NCBI GenBank assembly: GCA_034696485.1
Contig: JAQIWT010000113.1
Coordinates: 1-34,212, forward strand
Reading direction: 5' to 3'
Source of the DNA: Isohypsibius dastychi
Taxonomy: Eukaryota; Tardigrada; Eutardigrada; Parachela; Isohypsibiidae
Length of the DNA stretch: 34,212 bases
The position numbers were made by a program, and so were the translations under genes. Of the stretch, positions 19,160 through 29,051 are shown piece after piece. How positions within the stretch are numbered: position 1 is the stretch's first letter; each line of letters begins with the position of its first letter. The notes below the pieces were generated by a model that was not told the DNA's origin, made no database searches, and worked only from the letters and a program-made list of their open reading frames with translations.

Positions 19160-21871
19160 ATGCCCAGAGGTGCACGTCGTAAACCATTTGAACAGTTGTC
19201 AGATCGTGGTCTGCAATCCTTCGAGCGGCGGATTCGAGAAGCGGAAAGGACATCTACTACAGCTCCTGACAAGGAACCAGATGGATACCCCGCGGAGGAT
19301 ATTTCTGGAGGCCCATGTGACTACACCTTTTACAGCGGTTCGTCCGCCGATAATTCAGCGGATTCAGATGCCTCAGACAATTTCATGTCGGAAAATCGTT
19401 ATTTGTTGTTCCCGGGATCGCCGCATCACAGGGAAGAAGCTGTTGTTGACTTGTTATTGCTTTGCCAGCGCCATGCTCTATCTAACTCCTGTATTAGCGC
19501 TATCCTCCGATTTTTGCAGCATTATCTCCCGGTTAACAACACGATGCCGAAGTCCAAATGGCTTCTCGACAAAGATGTCCTGAACCCCAAATCCGCATAT
19601 GTTTGTTTTCGTTACTGTGAGCGTCATTCTTATGTCATCGGCAAGGAAAATGAAAAGGGTGTACCCCCGGCCATTTGTACCAAATGTGCAGAAGAAGGAG
19701 AATCTGACGAACCCTTAAATTATGCGCGATTACACGTGGCTAACTTGGAGCACAGCCTGCGGTCCGTTCTTGACGATAACTCAGTTTCCGGCTCGTTTGA
19801 TCGTATCACACCAGGGAAACTTTGCATGCACAACGGTACTGAGTTCTATCGTGGTAACATCCGGAAAGGAGACATCTCGTTATCTATGTTCGTTGATGGA
19901 GCGCCGATACATAACGTATCACGCACAAATTCGATGGTGATCGTGCTGGTATTGATAAACAACTTGCCATATCACCTGCGACATAATTATGCATTTACAT
20001 TAGCTGTTAGCGTGAGTGGGAAATCAATACCCATGAACGTTCTGTTTAAACCAGTTGTGGCGCAGCTACTCAACTTATCGTCGGATGGAATGATCGTCAT
20101 GGGAAAAAGGAGACGAGTATTTTTGCGTGCCATTTTCGCCGATTCTCCGGCGAGAAGTGACGCCATGGGGCTTTCGAGATCGAATAAGCGCGACGGACCC
20201 TGCACAACATGTGAAATTATTTCGGCGCCCGGGAATCCGTCTAATACTGCTTGCTTTCCATTCTGTGGGACTCCTGCACGAATTCGGACACATGAAAGCA
20301 TATTAGACAATTATTGGAATCTGAAAGAACGCATGAAAATGGCGACCAGTGCGACTTCATTAAAAAGTATTCAGGATGCCGGTGTTCGTGGGGTTAAGAA
20401 ATTATCAGAGCTTCAAAGGCTGGGTAAGACTAAGCTCTGGCTAGATTCATATGAGATTATCCTATTTTCCAAAATCCGGTGTTTACAGGTAAGGATCATT
20501 TGGATTTCGGGTCCGGTTTCCCACATGACATAATGCATATAATCCAAGGATTGACCAAAAATCTGCTATTTATCTTGTTCGATGTACCAATGGATCAGTT
20601 GCCATATGGCGAACTACGAACGGAATTTGTGGATTGTAGCCGGCTACAAGAACAGACGCCATGCCGGAAGTACAATGACCATCGTAATCGTATCATTCCT
20701 GCCAATGGTGTTGAAAGTCTTGACCAATTCATCAAATGCATTCGTCGACCCAGCTCCCTTCACAGGTTCGGATGTTTCGTTACATTGCAGATCCGCAAGT
20801 AACATAATATAAAATTGTTTTTGTAGATGGCCGCGTGGCAGTATTGCATCGTATCAAGACTGGAAATCATCAGAAACACTTATCTGCATTGTTTATATTG
20901 TTGCCCTAATATGCGGTGAAAATCATTTGCTCAAGGATGTCATTGATTCCGAGATCCGTCACTTGTTGCGAACGCTAAATGGAAGTTTGATATTGCTTTT
21001 GACCGATTGGTACCCTATGTCAGAAAATCATCGCTCGGCTCAAGATGTCATGAAGGATAGAGCGGAAGCTGCGACTCTGATGATTGACGAGTTCATATAT
21101 TTGAGCACTATTTATTTTGGAAAAGAGTACATCGGCTGGAACTGGCATCAGCTGACGCATCTTCCGTTGTGCTACATGAGATGGGGACCTCTGATGAATT
21201 TCGCCAATTTCGCTAATGAGGATTTCTTCCGCGTGATCAAGCGACTTCGATGTGGCAAGCTAAACGTCGACAAAGAAATCACTGCGAAACTCGATATGTG
21301 GCAGACTGTTCAACTTCTGGATACGTTCAAGCCGGCGCCTATCAAACAGAGGATCTCCGGCAGAGGTCTACCTCTGAATAAATCGCACTTATCCCCGGAA
21401 ATGCGCCAGTTTGTAATAAATAACATTGCAGCTCCACAACTGGCCCAGGTAACAGATATCCGGATTTTCGAATTTGCCGTACTCCAGTCAAGGGAAAAAG
21501 TTGACGCTGTATCGTGGAACCGGCGGCTTACGCGACCTGTCAGTAACTCTTACTGGGTCACCTCGAAACAACCGATCAAAATTCTGGAAGTGTTTGGTAT
21601 TGTTCTGCTCTGTTTCTCGGATAATGAAAACAAGATGTACCTCGTTGGTCGACAAAGACTCGATGTACAGCAAAATTTTGTTTGGCAGTCAGTTATGAAT
21701 TCAGCTAACATCTTGACTCTCGATTTCTTTGAACATTTTTGTCCATCTGATAATTTTAATCTGGCATTTTGTGAGTTTGTCGACTTAGAGCGTCAATTGC
21801 TCATAGTTGAAGAAAATCGCAAAACAAGTTTACGATGGTTCCCCGTTTTATTCTCGATATCTCGTGACTAA
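19160..21871 (+). CDS. Tnp2/EnSpm (CACTA-type, CMC superfamily) transposase, 861 aa
   Basis: Three exons: 19160-20423, 20489-20765, 20827-21871, with introns of 65 and 61 bp and matching phases. Family landmarks in order: an N-terminal helical region and LPVNNTMPKSKWLL; a Cys cluster (CFRYCERH, CTKC); MFVDGAPIHN with Asp246; VLVLINNLPYHLR; FADSPARSDAMG with Asp328, then CTTC; FPHDIMHIIQGLTK with Asp435 and His438; then a region matching the second half of animal EnSpm proteins (HLPLCYMRWGPL, NEDFFR). These are the hallmarks of Tnp2 (transposase_21) proteins of CACTA-like elements. No stop or frameshift is present. It sits inside the 15.5-kb insertion and is the best candidate for the enzyme that moves it. 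A domesticated host gene is the alternative. Confidence 0.85.
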
Positions 21872-21877
21872 AATAAA
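21872..21877 (+). terminator. Polyadenylation signal AATAAA
   Basis: AATAAA begins directly after the TAA stop of the Tnp2-like gene and is followed 166 bp later by the next ATG, an operon-like spacing. Confidence 0.55.
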
Positions 21878-22042
21878 ATCCGGCGATAACGGTTGTTTTT
21901 ATGTAGTCGATTTCCTGTACTCAAGCCACGCCTCTTCGATTGCATTCATCGTCAGCTGTTCGGCACGCGGTCTGAATGCATGACATTTAAATCAAGGTTC
22001 CAGATTCTACAGTTCGAGCTCCTCGATTTTTTTCTTGAGAAT

Positions 22043-24450
22043 ATGGCAACCGTCTATGGTGCTGTCCGAGATGGCGAAGAAACGGGATTCTTCACGGCTT
22101 ATCCATTCAACGCCGATGAACGTCAGCAAGCACGTCTCAACGAAAGCAAATGGAAACTCAGAAACGTTGATCTTGGCATTTATCGATTGCCACATCCACC
22201 GCTTCGTTTTCACCGTGTACCACCTGGCGAGGAAATTCAGAGTTTTATCGGTATCCCAGAAGGAGCGTATGTTCGTCAAGGAAAATGGGTTTTCGAGTTG
22301 ACGTATATTCCTGGCAACGGAGCGGAAGCATGGGGAAAGCTGAGTTTTCAGGTAGACGGAATATTTGTGAATTGACTTTCATCTCGCATCCACTTCATGC
22401 TCTCATCAAAAAATTTAATTCGTTATTTTGCAGGTTGAGAACGATGTATTTGCGCGCGTTCAGCAAGGTCGCCCGAACACGGACTATTCATGGGTCGTCA
22501 AGTTCGGCCGAGTCCCCCGATTGCTTCATCATAGTCCGCCGCACTACGAGGGACTCGACGATGATGAGAAGTCAGCGCTGGAGTTTATGTATTTGACAAC
22601 AACCGAAGCCGACACCGTCACGATCCGAGCAACCAGTACGTTTCAAATCGCGGAAAATCTGAATTTTAATTTCGGTGGAAATATTTGTTGTCTTGGTTCA
22701 TGCAATTTATGAAATTCTCGATCCGTAAATTCATTTCATTTCGTGATTACATTCATTGCAGGTAATCAATATGGAGCAACTCACACTCTTACATCGTATC
22801 CTGCTGAATGGCGAAACTGCAACTATTACAAGGTGCAGCTGGATGAGAAGACGGGCACGTTTGGAGGGGATTTCAAATTGACAGTCCTCGGACAAGCTAA
22901 AATGGTCAGCGACATGTCGTATCAATCTTCCAAGTCGGTGAAAGACAAACAACAGCTTCTGATGTTCGGATCTGGTCTCATTTTCGAGGTGAGAAAAATA
23001 TTCAAGAAAATTTAAAAAAACCAAGCATCATGTTGTCTCGTTCAACAGTTGACCCCGAATGGCAATCGTCTTTATGCGGTTTATGACGCGGAACATGTCA
23101 GATTAGAGCGAATCTATGGCTCGCATCATCTGTGGACTCCTCGTTTCCAGGCATGCCCGATTTTGAAGACAGCGGTGCTGAGCAACATGTTGACCAAGCC
23201 TGAAATCCAAGCCATCTTCGAGTTCCGTTCCATTACCCCGATTAGCGATCGCCCGCTGATTTACTCTATTGGAAAGGTGCCAAATATTTACAACCAGGTG
23301 CGTTCTACGTATTCTTGTTTTTTTCTTGTTTTTCAGTGTGAGAAATAACGATTTCATAAATCCTCATAAATCTATTTCTTGTCGAATAATTTCAAGTTCA
23401 AATTTGTTCCGACGAAATTATTTCAGCTTGTTTGTTTTTCACAACATATATTGTATTTTTGCAGGAAGAAGATACTCCTGCTTCAGGGATTTTCGGGCCG
23501 CCGAAAAATTTCACCGGGAAATTCTCTCAAATGGGCCGCAAATACATCCAGATTGGACATGGTGCCAGTAGCCGCGGTGACGTTTGTGTCGCGAAGCGAT
23601 ATGAGGAAGTTCATGGGAATCCAACTCAAGTTTGGCTGGTTGCGACACGCGTGAACGATTATTGGCAACAAGGTTAGTTTCACAACAGTTTTCGCAGAGT
23701 TATTCCGCTTCAAACTTGAAATCTGACAACCGCTAATTGTTTTCAGAGGAGACCTCGATGAAATATAATGTTCGCAAAAAGGCGGTCGGCTTCGAATTCC
23801 ATCCGGTTGTTGTCGGTTTGGAACAGCATCATTTGATCCGTCGACTCGACAAAACCACTCGAGAATATGGACCAGTGCGCAAAGTCACTTATGAGATGGA
23901 GGAGGTTCCAATGGATGACATGGATACTGAGTCAGATCACTCAGAGCCGCCGTCGGCAATTGAGATTTCGGACAGCGAAGTGGATGATCAGGTTTTCACC
24001 CCGCCAGAGGAGATCCCTGAGGAACCGCAGCCGTCTACCAGCGGCCTTCGACCAGCTCGCATGGCTCGTAACGGGAAGAAACTTAACTTCAATGAAAGCT
24101 CAGGAGATGATCTTATGAGTGAAGAGGATGACCCAGCAGCAGTCCCGTTAACTCAACCAAAGCCGAAGAAATCCGTCAAGAAAACGCCACCGCAAGTCAT
24201 CGACATCCCGACGTCATCTGATGAGGAACCGAAGACCGAACATCCAGTGGCGAAAGTCACTCGTGGAAAACCAGGTGTTGCTCGAAAGGTCGCCACGAAA
24301 GAGGTCAAAAAAGATTCTGCCACCGGGAAGCGACCAACGGAGTCAGTCGGCAGTTATTCCGGAGGTTCGTCGGCCAATCCAGCTGCTACGAAGAAAGGTA
24401 CTCCGAAGGTCACTTTGGCTGAGCCGAACAGCGGCAGTTCGACTGTTTAG
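22043..24450 (+). CDS. Unknown protein with acidic Ser-rich C-terminal tail, 632 aa
   Basis: Six exons: 22043-22351, 22434-22635, 22762-22988, 23049-23297, 23465-23672, 23747-24450; all phases match. The ATG follows an acceptor-like CAGATTCTACAG at 22001-22012 and is 171 bp after the Tnp2-like stop, suggesting trans-splicing or an operon. Residues 1 to about 430 look like a globular, Tyr/Trp-rich, mainly beta domain (IYRLPHPPLRFHRVPPGEEI, WKLRNVDLG, CNYYKVQLDEKTGTFGG). I recognise no family. Residues about 430-632 are disordered: Asp/Glu/Ser-rich runs, SEEDD, repeated Pro-Ser and Lys-rich patches (KPKKSVKKTPP), as in nuclear chromatin-associated proteins. It could be a structural or DNA-packaging partner of the transposase. 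That is a guess from position only. Confidence 0.75.
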
Positions 24451-24856
24451 ATTGACTTTCCTTTATCGTTGAGTAAACATTCCGTTAAATAAGCATTCTC
24501 TGTTTCTTACCAAAAGTAATTCTTGGTTCCATTCCAAAGTTCCTTGTTTGGATCTGAAGTGTTCATTCATCTCACCTTACCATGTTCTGCATCCATTATT
24601 CGCCTCTTACTTTTTTTCACCTAGAATTTGTTCACGACGTCTTGTTCGATAAAAACCTTTGATAACTGGTTACTCGCGATCAGATTCCAAATTCGAAATC
24701 CGGCAGTCGCACCCCTTACCGTAGCCAACCACCTGATTGCTCGCACACCCCAGCATATCCAGAAAATTCCAACGTTACTTTTTTCCAGGTTTAGAATATC
24801 TCACACTTGGACAGCGCCACCAGTTCTTCTTTTATCCTAACCGATTTCGCATAATC
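24451..24856. other. Spacer and upstream copy of the RING gene promoter
   Basis: No independent gene. From 24616 it holds the first copy of a 403-bp duplication, including the acceptor-like TTTTTTCCAG before GTTTAGAATATC and a leader that ends at the ATG at 24857. Confidence 0.55.
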
Positions 24857-25421
24857 ATGTCTCGGATGCTGAGGTCTCAGGTTCCGACGGATCCGAATAA
24901 CAACTATTGGTATCTGCTAAATGAGCAAACAGGTCCTCTGAAGCAGGAAGTCCGTCGTCAACAAGCCAAAACCTGCGCAGCACGCAAGAACCAGGAAGAA
25001 ACGGAGCAGAAAAACCGATTCACCTAGAATTTGTTCACGACGTCTTGTTCGATAAAAACCTTTGATAACTGGTTACTCGCGATCAGATTCCAAATTCGAA
25101 ATCCGGCAGTCGCACCCCTTACCGTAGCCAACCACCTGATTGCTCGCACACCCCAGCATATCCAGAAAATTCCAACGTTACTTTTTTCCAGGTTTAGAAT
25201 ATCTCACACTTGGACAGCGCCACCAGTTCTTCTTTTATCCTAACCGATTTCGCATAATCATGTCTCGGATGCTGAGGTCTCAGGTTCCGACGGATCCGAA
25301 TAACAACTATTGGTATCTGCTAAATGAGCAAACAGGTCCTCTGAAGCAGGAAGTCCGTCGTCAACAAGCCAAAACCTGCGCAGCACGCAAGAACCAGGAA
25401 GAAACGGAGCAGAAAAACCGA
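24616..25421 (+). repeat. Perfect 403-bp tandem duplication of the RING gene 5' end
   Basis: 24616-25018 is repeated at 25019-25421 with no difference that I can find. The unit contains the promoter or leader and most of exon 1. The join lies within the shared word ACCGATTCACC. Identity this high means the event is very recent, or is an assembly artefact from two haplotypes. Confidence 0.9.
24857..25027 (+). pseudogene. Truncated duplicate of RING gene exon 1
   Basis: The first copy starts MSRMLRSQVPTDPNNNYWYL and runs identically to the second for 54 residues. It then reads into the start of the next repeat unit and stops two residues later (FT-stop). It lacks the exon 1 donor site, so it cannot splice into the rest of the gene. 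At best it gives a 56-residue peptide or acts as an upstream ORF. Confidence 0.8.
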
Positions 25422-26318
25422 TCATACGAAGCCGAAATGTCAAAGGTAAAAATCAGCTAAAGTAATTTCGACAATCTAACTCGAAAGCATTTGTGAATCA
25501 TTGTTGTGGTTTTTCGATTTGACCGAATTTCCTTTCAGCTGGTTAGAGAACGAAACGAATTGCGGAAGCAGCTGGTAGCAGCCCGAAAACCAAAAGAGAC
25601 ACCGAAGGTATGAACCCATGAAGCAAGTTATGGACAAACCTAACTTTTTCTTTTCTAGACCGGAGAAGGACAAAATTGCCTCAAACGCAAGGTTATGGAA
25701 TATGAAGTCGATATGGAGTCCCTTCGGCAACAACTCACAGCCTCGCAAGCAGCCCTAGCCAAAGAGGAGCAAGCTGGAAAAAAGCTGCGTTTATCTCTGG
25801 AGCTGAAAGAAGTCACTGTGGAGGAATCTAAACAAGCGGAAATGTTCTGGCGCACTGAATTCAAGAAGGTACAGACAAATACACCTCCGCAGAGACCTTT
25901 TGTTAATTTTCTGTTATCAACATTACAGGTTGACTCTGAAAAACGAGATTTGGGTGAAGTCGCAGAAACACTCCAGCAAGAAATTGATCGATTGGAATTT
26001 GACATGGAATCGATGAAAACAGATCTTCAAGCTGTCATTGCTGCCTCTTCAACCTCGATCGACTGCGCGATTTGTCTGGACAAGGTAGCTACCGGAGATT
26101 CCGATTATTTACGACATTGTGATTGAAATTCATTGTAATCGCAGAAACATGAACTCCATGAGGGATTATCAGCGCTAATTTGTGGACATTGCTATTGCAC
26201 CCCATGTGTGACGGCTTGGTGGACCGCAAATCACCTCGCTCAACAACCAACGCAGTGCCCGAAGTGCCGCCGTACGAGCAAAACTCCACCAAAAAGAGTC
26301 TACATTTTCGATGACTGA
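25260..26318 (+). CDS. Coiled-coil RING-HC E3 ubiquitin ligase-like protein, 264 aa
   Basis: Five exons, all joined in phase 0: 25260-25445, 25539-25607, 25659-25868, 25929-26084, 26145-26318. Residues 1-28 are a short lead. About 30-195 form a long charged coiled coil rich in Glu, Lys and Gln (EYEVDMESLRQQLTASQ). A C3HC4 RING follows at 201-248: CAIC (201, 204), then Cys220-Gly-His222, Cys225, Cys228, Cys245 and Cys248 (CPKC). The intron at 26085-26144 cuts the RING after the second Cys. All eight metal ligands are present, so E2 binding and ubiquitin transfer are likely. Coiled coil plus RING is a common dimeric E3 plan. The target is unknown. It is the last gene before the right end of the large insertion. 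Confidence 0.85.
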
Positions 26319-26925
26319 GCGAATCTCACATCCACGATGTACGATTTCACGATTTCTCATTCCAGTTCTCCGCCGGGTACGACAACTCCATAATTTCTGC
26401 CAAATTTTTAGAGTGGATTTCTATGCCAAATTTCATTAACAAATTTCGCTGCCAAATTTCTCTGCCAAATTTCTCTGCCAAATTTACATGCGCTCATTTT
26501 GAACGTACGAAAATATCCACTTGAACTGTATTTTTAGAATAACCTTTTTCTGAGTTGCAATTTTATTCGAAGTCGGATTAACACATTTTTTTGGTTAACG
26601 CGTTTTTTGTACGCGCGAAAAGGAGGATCATATAAAATTAAAATGCGATCGCATTACAAAATTCCATGCGGCGTGTTCATAACAAAACCGGAAATCCCAA
26701 TTGCAAAGTGCAAAAAAACAAGAGTATTCTGTGGCTGACGTTTGCATGGCAGACCCGAAAAAATGGCAGAATATCACATGAATATTAAGCTGATTAAGTA
26801 TGGCTGTAATGCTGACCACCTTCTCAGTGTACAAATCACGAGTAGCGACTGAGTGCCGCAATGAGTGGGCGATAAAATCAGTTTTCCGGCTAATCGACAC
26901 TCATCGAATATTTGTCGCGCTTGGG
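26319..26925. other. Right subterminal region of the large insertion
   Basis: No gene is seen. It contains the TGCCAAATTT tandem repeats and, in the last 130 bp, several GAGTG/CACTC words (GACTGAGTGCC, CAATGAGTGGGC, CGACACTCA) before the terminal TTGGG. Confidence 0.45.
26395..26484 (+). repeat. Short tandem repeats of TGCCAAATTT
   Basis: Five TGCCAAATTT-type units, the last three at exact 13-bp spacing (TCTGCCAAATTTC), and one degenerate unit (AACAAATTT). Confidence 0.75.
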
Positions 26926-26966
26926 AAGTTAGTTGCTAGTTGCGCGCAACTATCTTGCCGGCTACA
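26926..26966. mobile_element. Right tip of TGTAGCC-family copy B (detached)
   Basis: AAGTTAGTTGCTAGTTGCG through to GGCTACA is identical to the last 41 bases of copy A. It begins exactly where the left part of copy B ended (AA shared). Its outer flank ATCGCA (26967-26972) matches the ATCACA before 9107 at five of six positions. Confidence 0.85.
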
Positions 26967-27670
26967 ATCGCATAATCAACGAACAAGTGGTGAACTCGGA
27001 CATGATGTGGCGTAACTGTCCACCGAATCCTTGATATTGATTCTACTGATCTGGTCAAGTCAACCGCCATCGAGTTTCTGGTTTCACATCTTGCGTGAAT
27101 CAAATGACACTTTGTTGACCTTTTGACCATTTGGTGTTTTCGCATCTCAGGCCTTCAGGGGATGTGGTCAGAAACGTGGATCGCTGAGTCAGCGAAGAAA
27201 AAAAGACTATCCACCTAATCAAGAACAATAGATTGTGTGTATAAGCAAGGTGACTATTATATGACTAGTAATCCACAAGTAGTCGTCAGGTCATCAGTCA
27301 AGTTTCCACGCTAGACTCCGTAACCTGGAATAAAACAATATGACAGATAAAAGGTTTCAGTTTTCCTTCGGAACTATCGTGAGTTAACTATCTGATCGCA
27401 AATTTCCAGATCTCACCTGGTCACTGATGAGCACTGCATTGTGCCCTCCTTCACCAAATTCCGTTTTCCAGATACGGAAAACTGGTTTGGCAATGCCATA
27501 GAATTGCGAGCTTAATGTTGGGTAGACTACTGGGTTACAGTTAGTTCGTGGTATTTCCCCATTTTACAATCGTCGCAATACCGGCACAAAACATCATTCG
27601 ACGGTGAATGTGAGCGCAAGGGCTCAGGAGTTTTGCTCTGTATCAATCATCACGACAGTTCAATGTTGAA
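26967..27670. other. Intergenic, no gene seen
   Basis: No reading frame with splice support or a known motif. Presumably upstream sequence of the second Kazal gene. Confidence 0.45.
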
Positions 27671-28203
27671 ATGCTTCGACTACGGTTTCATATCTTGTTG
27701 CTGTGTTTCTTCATCGGAACAATTTTTAATTTTTCATCAGAAACCGGTAAGTAAACATGGTGCAGCAAAAGTATTAAAACTGTCACCTATCGATGAATCC
27801 GTTCTAGAAGCCCTACCACAATGTTTTTGCACGAGGGAGTATATGCCGGTCTGCGGAAGTAATGGCAGAACTTACAGCAATTCTTGCCTCGCACGATGTG
27901 AAGGTAACTCGATTCAAGCTAAAATGCTCAAGTTGCATAGGTAGACAAGTTAGCCTGCATGGCATATTTGGTACAGCGTCAAGTTCATAGAACGAACTCG
28001 AATCGAAGCCGCGCGCAGTCATTGATCGAGACTTCCAATGTGACGATGAAAATTAGTCGGATGGCATGTTTTTTTTATGATGAAACCCAAATAGCTGATA
28101 AAGATAACCATCAAATAACATTTGGATAATCTTAGGTACGACGGTTGTCGCGACAGGCAAATGCAAAGAACCCAAAACAGGTAAAAGACGGTGGAGGAGT
28201 TGA
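27671..28203 (+). CDS. Secreted Kazal-type serine protease inhibitor, second gene
   Basis: Three exons: 27671-27746, 27808-27903, 28136-28203, all introns in phase 1. Exon 1 is a signal peptide (MLRLRFHILLLCFFIG). Exon 2 carries CFCTREYMPVCGSNGRTYSN and the following two Cys. Exon 3 supplies GTTVVATGKC, including the sixth Cys that a two-exon reading would lack, and ends KRRWRS. The domain then has the full six-Cys Kazal pattern. The reactive loop CTREY gives P1 Arg, predicting trypsin-like targets, unlike the Leu of the first gene. The first intron falls at the same place and phase as in the first Kazal gene, so the two are probably paralogues. Confidence 0.85.
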
Positions 28204-28708
28204 AACAGCGAGCCCAGGCAAGTAGGGCGGCTTTCTCAAGTACAAAATATACTGTAGTTTACGCTCTTTTGCTTTTTGCTGTGTTGTAGAGCTTCATGTT
28301 GCTTGCTTGGGAGCAAAAGCCAAATGATGCGTAAGATACTGGATTGTTATTGAACCAGTTCTTTGTGCTATTTCGAAGAATTCTTTCCTGTGCAAGTTGA
28401 GAACCCAGGTACCTCTGACGAGTTGGCCTCAGTAGATCAACGCCAGTTAGATTGAGGAACGAATTCAAATATGCAGTGAGATGAAAGTAGAGCTGAGGTT
28501 TCCCGTGTTCTAGATAGTTTATAATCTGCCGTTGGTGCGCCGCATGAATTCGAAGAATAACGAGACATTTCTACAGATGGAGGTAAGGAACAATGGACTG
28601 TGATTTCCCAAAACATGAGCAGATCAGAATTTATTCAACGCTTGGTTGACACGTCAAGTAATAGATAATTGAACTGAAAATTTTCTCCAGTGTCGTATTC
28701 TTGAACGT
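28204..28708. other. Intergenic, no gene seen
   Basis: No supported gene or repeat. It ends at the target duplication of the MULE element. Confidence 0.45.
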
Positions 28709-28717
28709 GGGTCCAGC

Positions 28718-28925
28718 GGCACCCCGTGCTTTCGGAGTAGGATCTTTCGGAGTGCCATATTCGGAGTGCCATTTTGGGAGTGCCATTTTGGGAGTAAAAG
28801 GTTTTTCGGAGTCCGAGGTTTGGGAGTAAAAGTTTTTCGGAGTGATGGTTTTTCGGAGTAATGGTTTATCGGAGTTGTGATTTATCGGAGTAAGGGTTTT
28901 TCGGAGTTAGGACTTTTCGGAGTAA
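28718..28925 (+). repeat. Left subterminal array of TTTCGGAGT words
   Basis: About a dozen copies of CGGAGT or GGGAGT, each preceded by a T-run and spaced about 13-25 bp apart. The inverse array lies at 30660-30857. The arrays can pair as a long foldback and are probably transposase-binding sites. Confidence 0.75.
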
Positions 28926-29051
28926 CAACACGTCCGAAATTTATTGGGTGCAGTTCAATACAGGAATCAGAAAAAGAGCAGGAAGATTTTTTTGGGGCTA
29001 GAAAAAAGAAAAAACTGAACTTCAAAATGCGCCGAAAAACTGAAAACTAAT

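Larger units (their letters stand above)
11442..26925. mobile_element. Candidate giant cargo-bearing DNA transposon (15,484 bp) inserted in copy B
   Basis: Bounded by CCCAA at 11442 and TTGGG at 26921-26925, with AA on both outer sides (11440-11441, 26926-26927). Deleting the block and one AA rejoins GGC-AA-GTTAG, exactly as in intact copy A. The outer flanks of the split host element, ATCACA and ATCGCA, match at five of six bases, as expected for one original insertion. The block holds seven spliced genes, among them a complete Tnp2/EnSpm-type transposase. Family knowledge: CACTA/Mirage-type (CMC) elements make 2-4 bp duplications and often have subterminal repeats. Seen here: CGACACTCA near both ends (11468-11476, 26895-26903) and its inverse at 11513-11521. 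The terminal repeats are only 5 bp, so the element identity is inferred, while the insertion itself is well supported. Confidence 0.65.

Noticed and set aside
11442-26925. Chromosomal inversion or random deletion as the cause of the split copy B
   Set aside because: The two pieces keep orientation and rejoin at the same base with a 2-bp duplicate and matching outer flanks. An insertion explains all of this; an inversion does not.
27808-27944. Two-exon model of the second Kazal gene ending at 27944
   Set aside because: It would lack the sixth Cys; the three-exon model restores the domain in phase.
28259-28468. 69-residue minus-strand frame
   Set aside because: No motif or splice support; chance frame in intergenic DNA.
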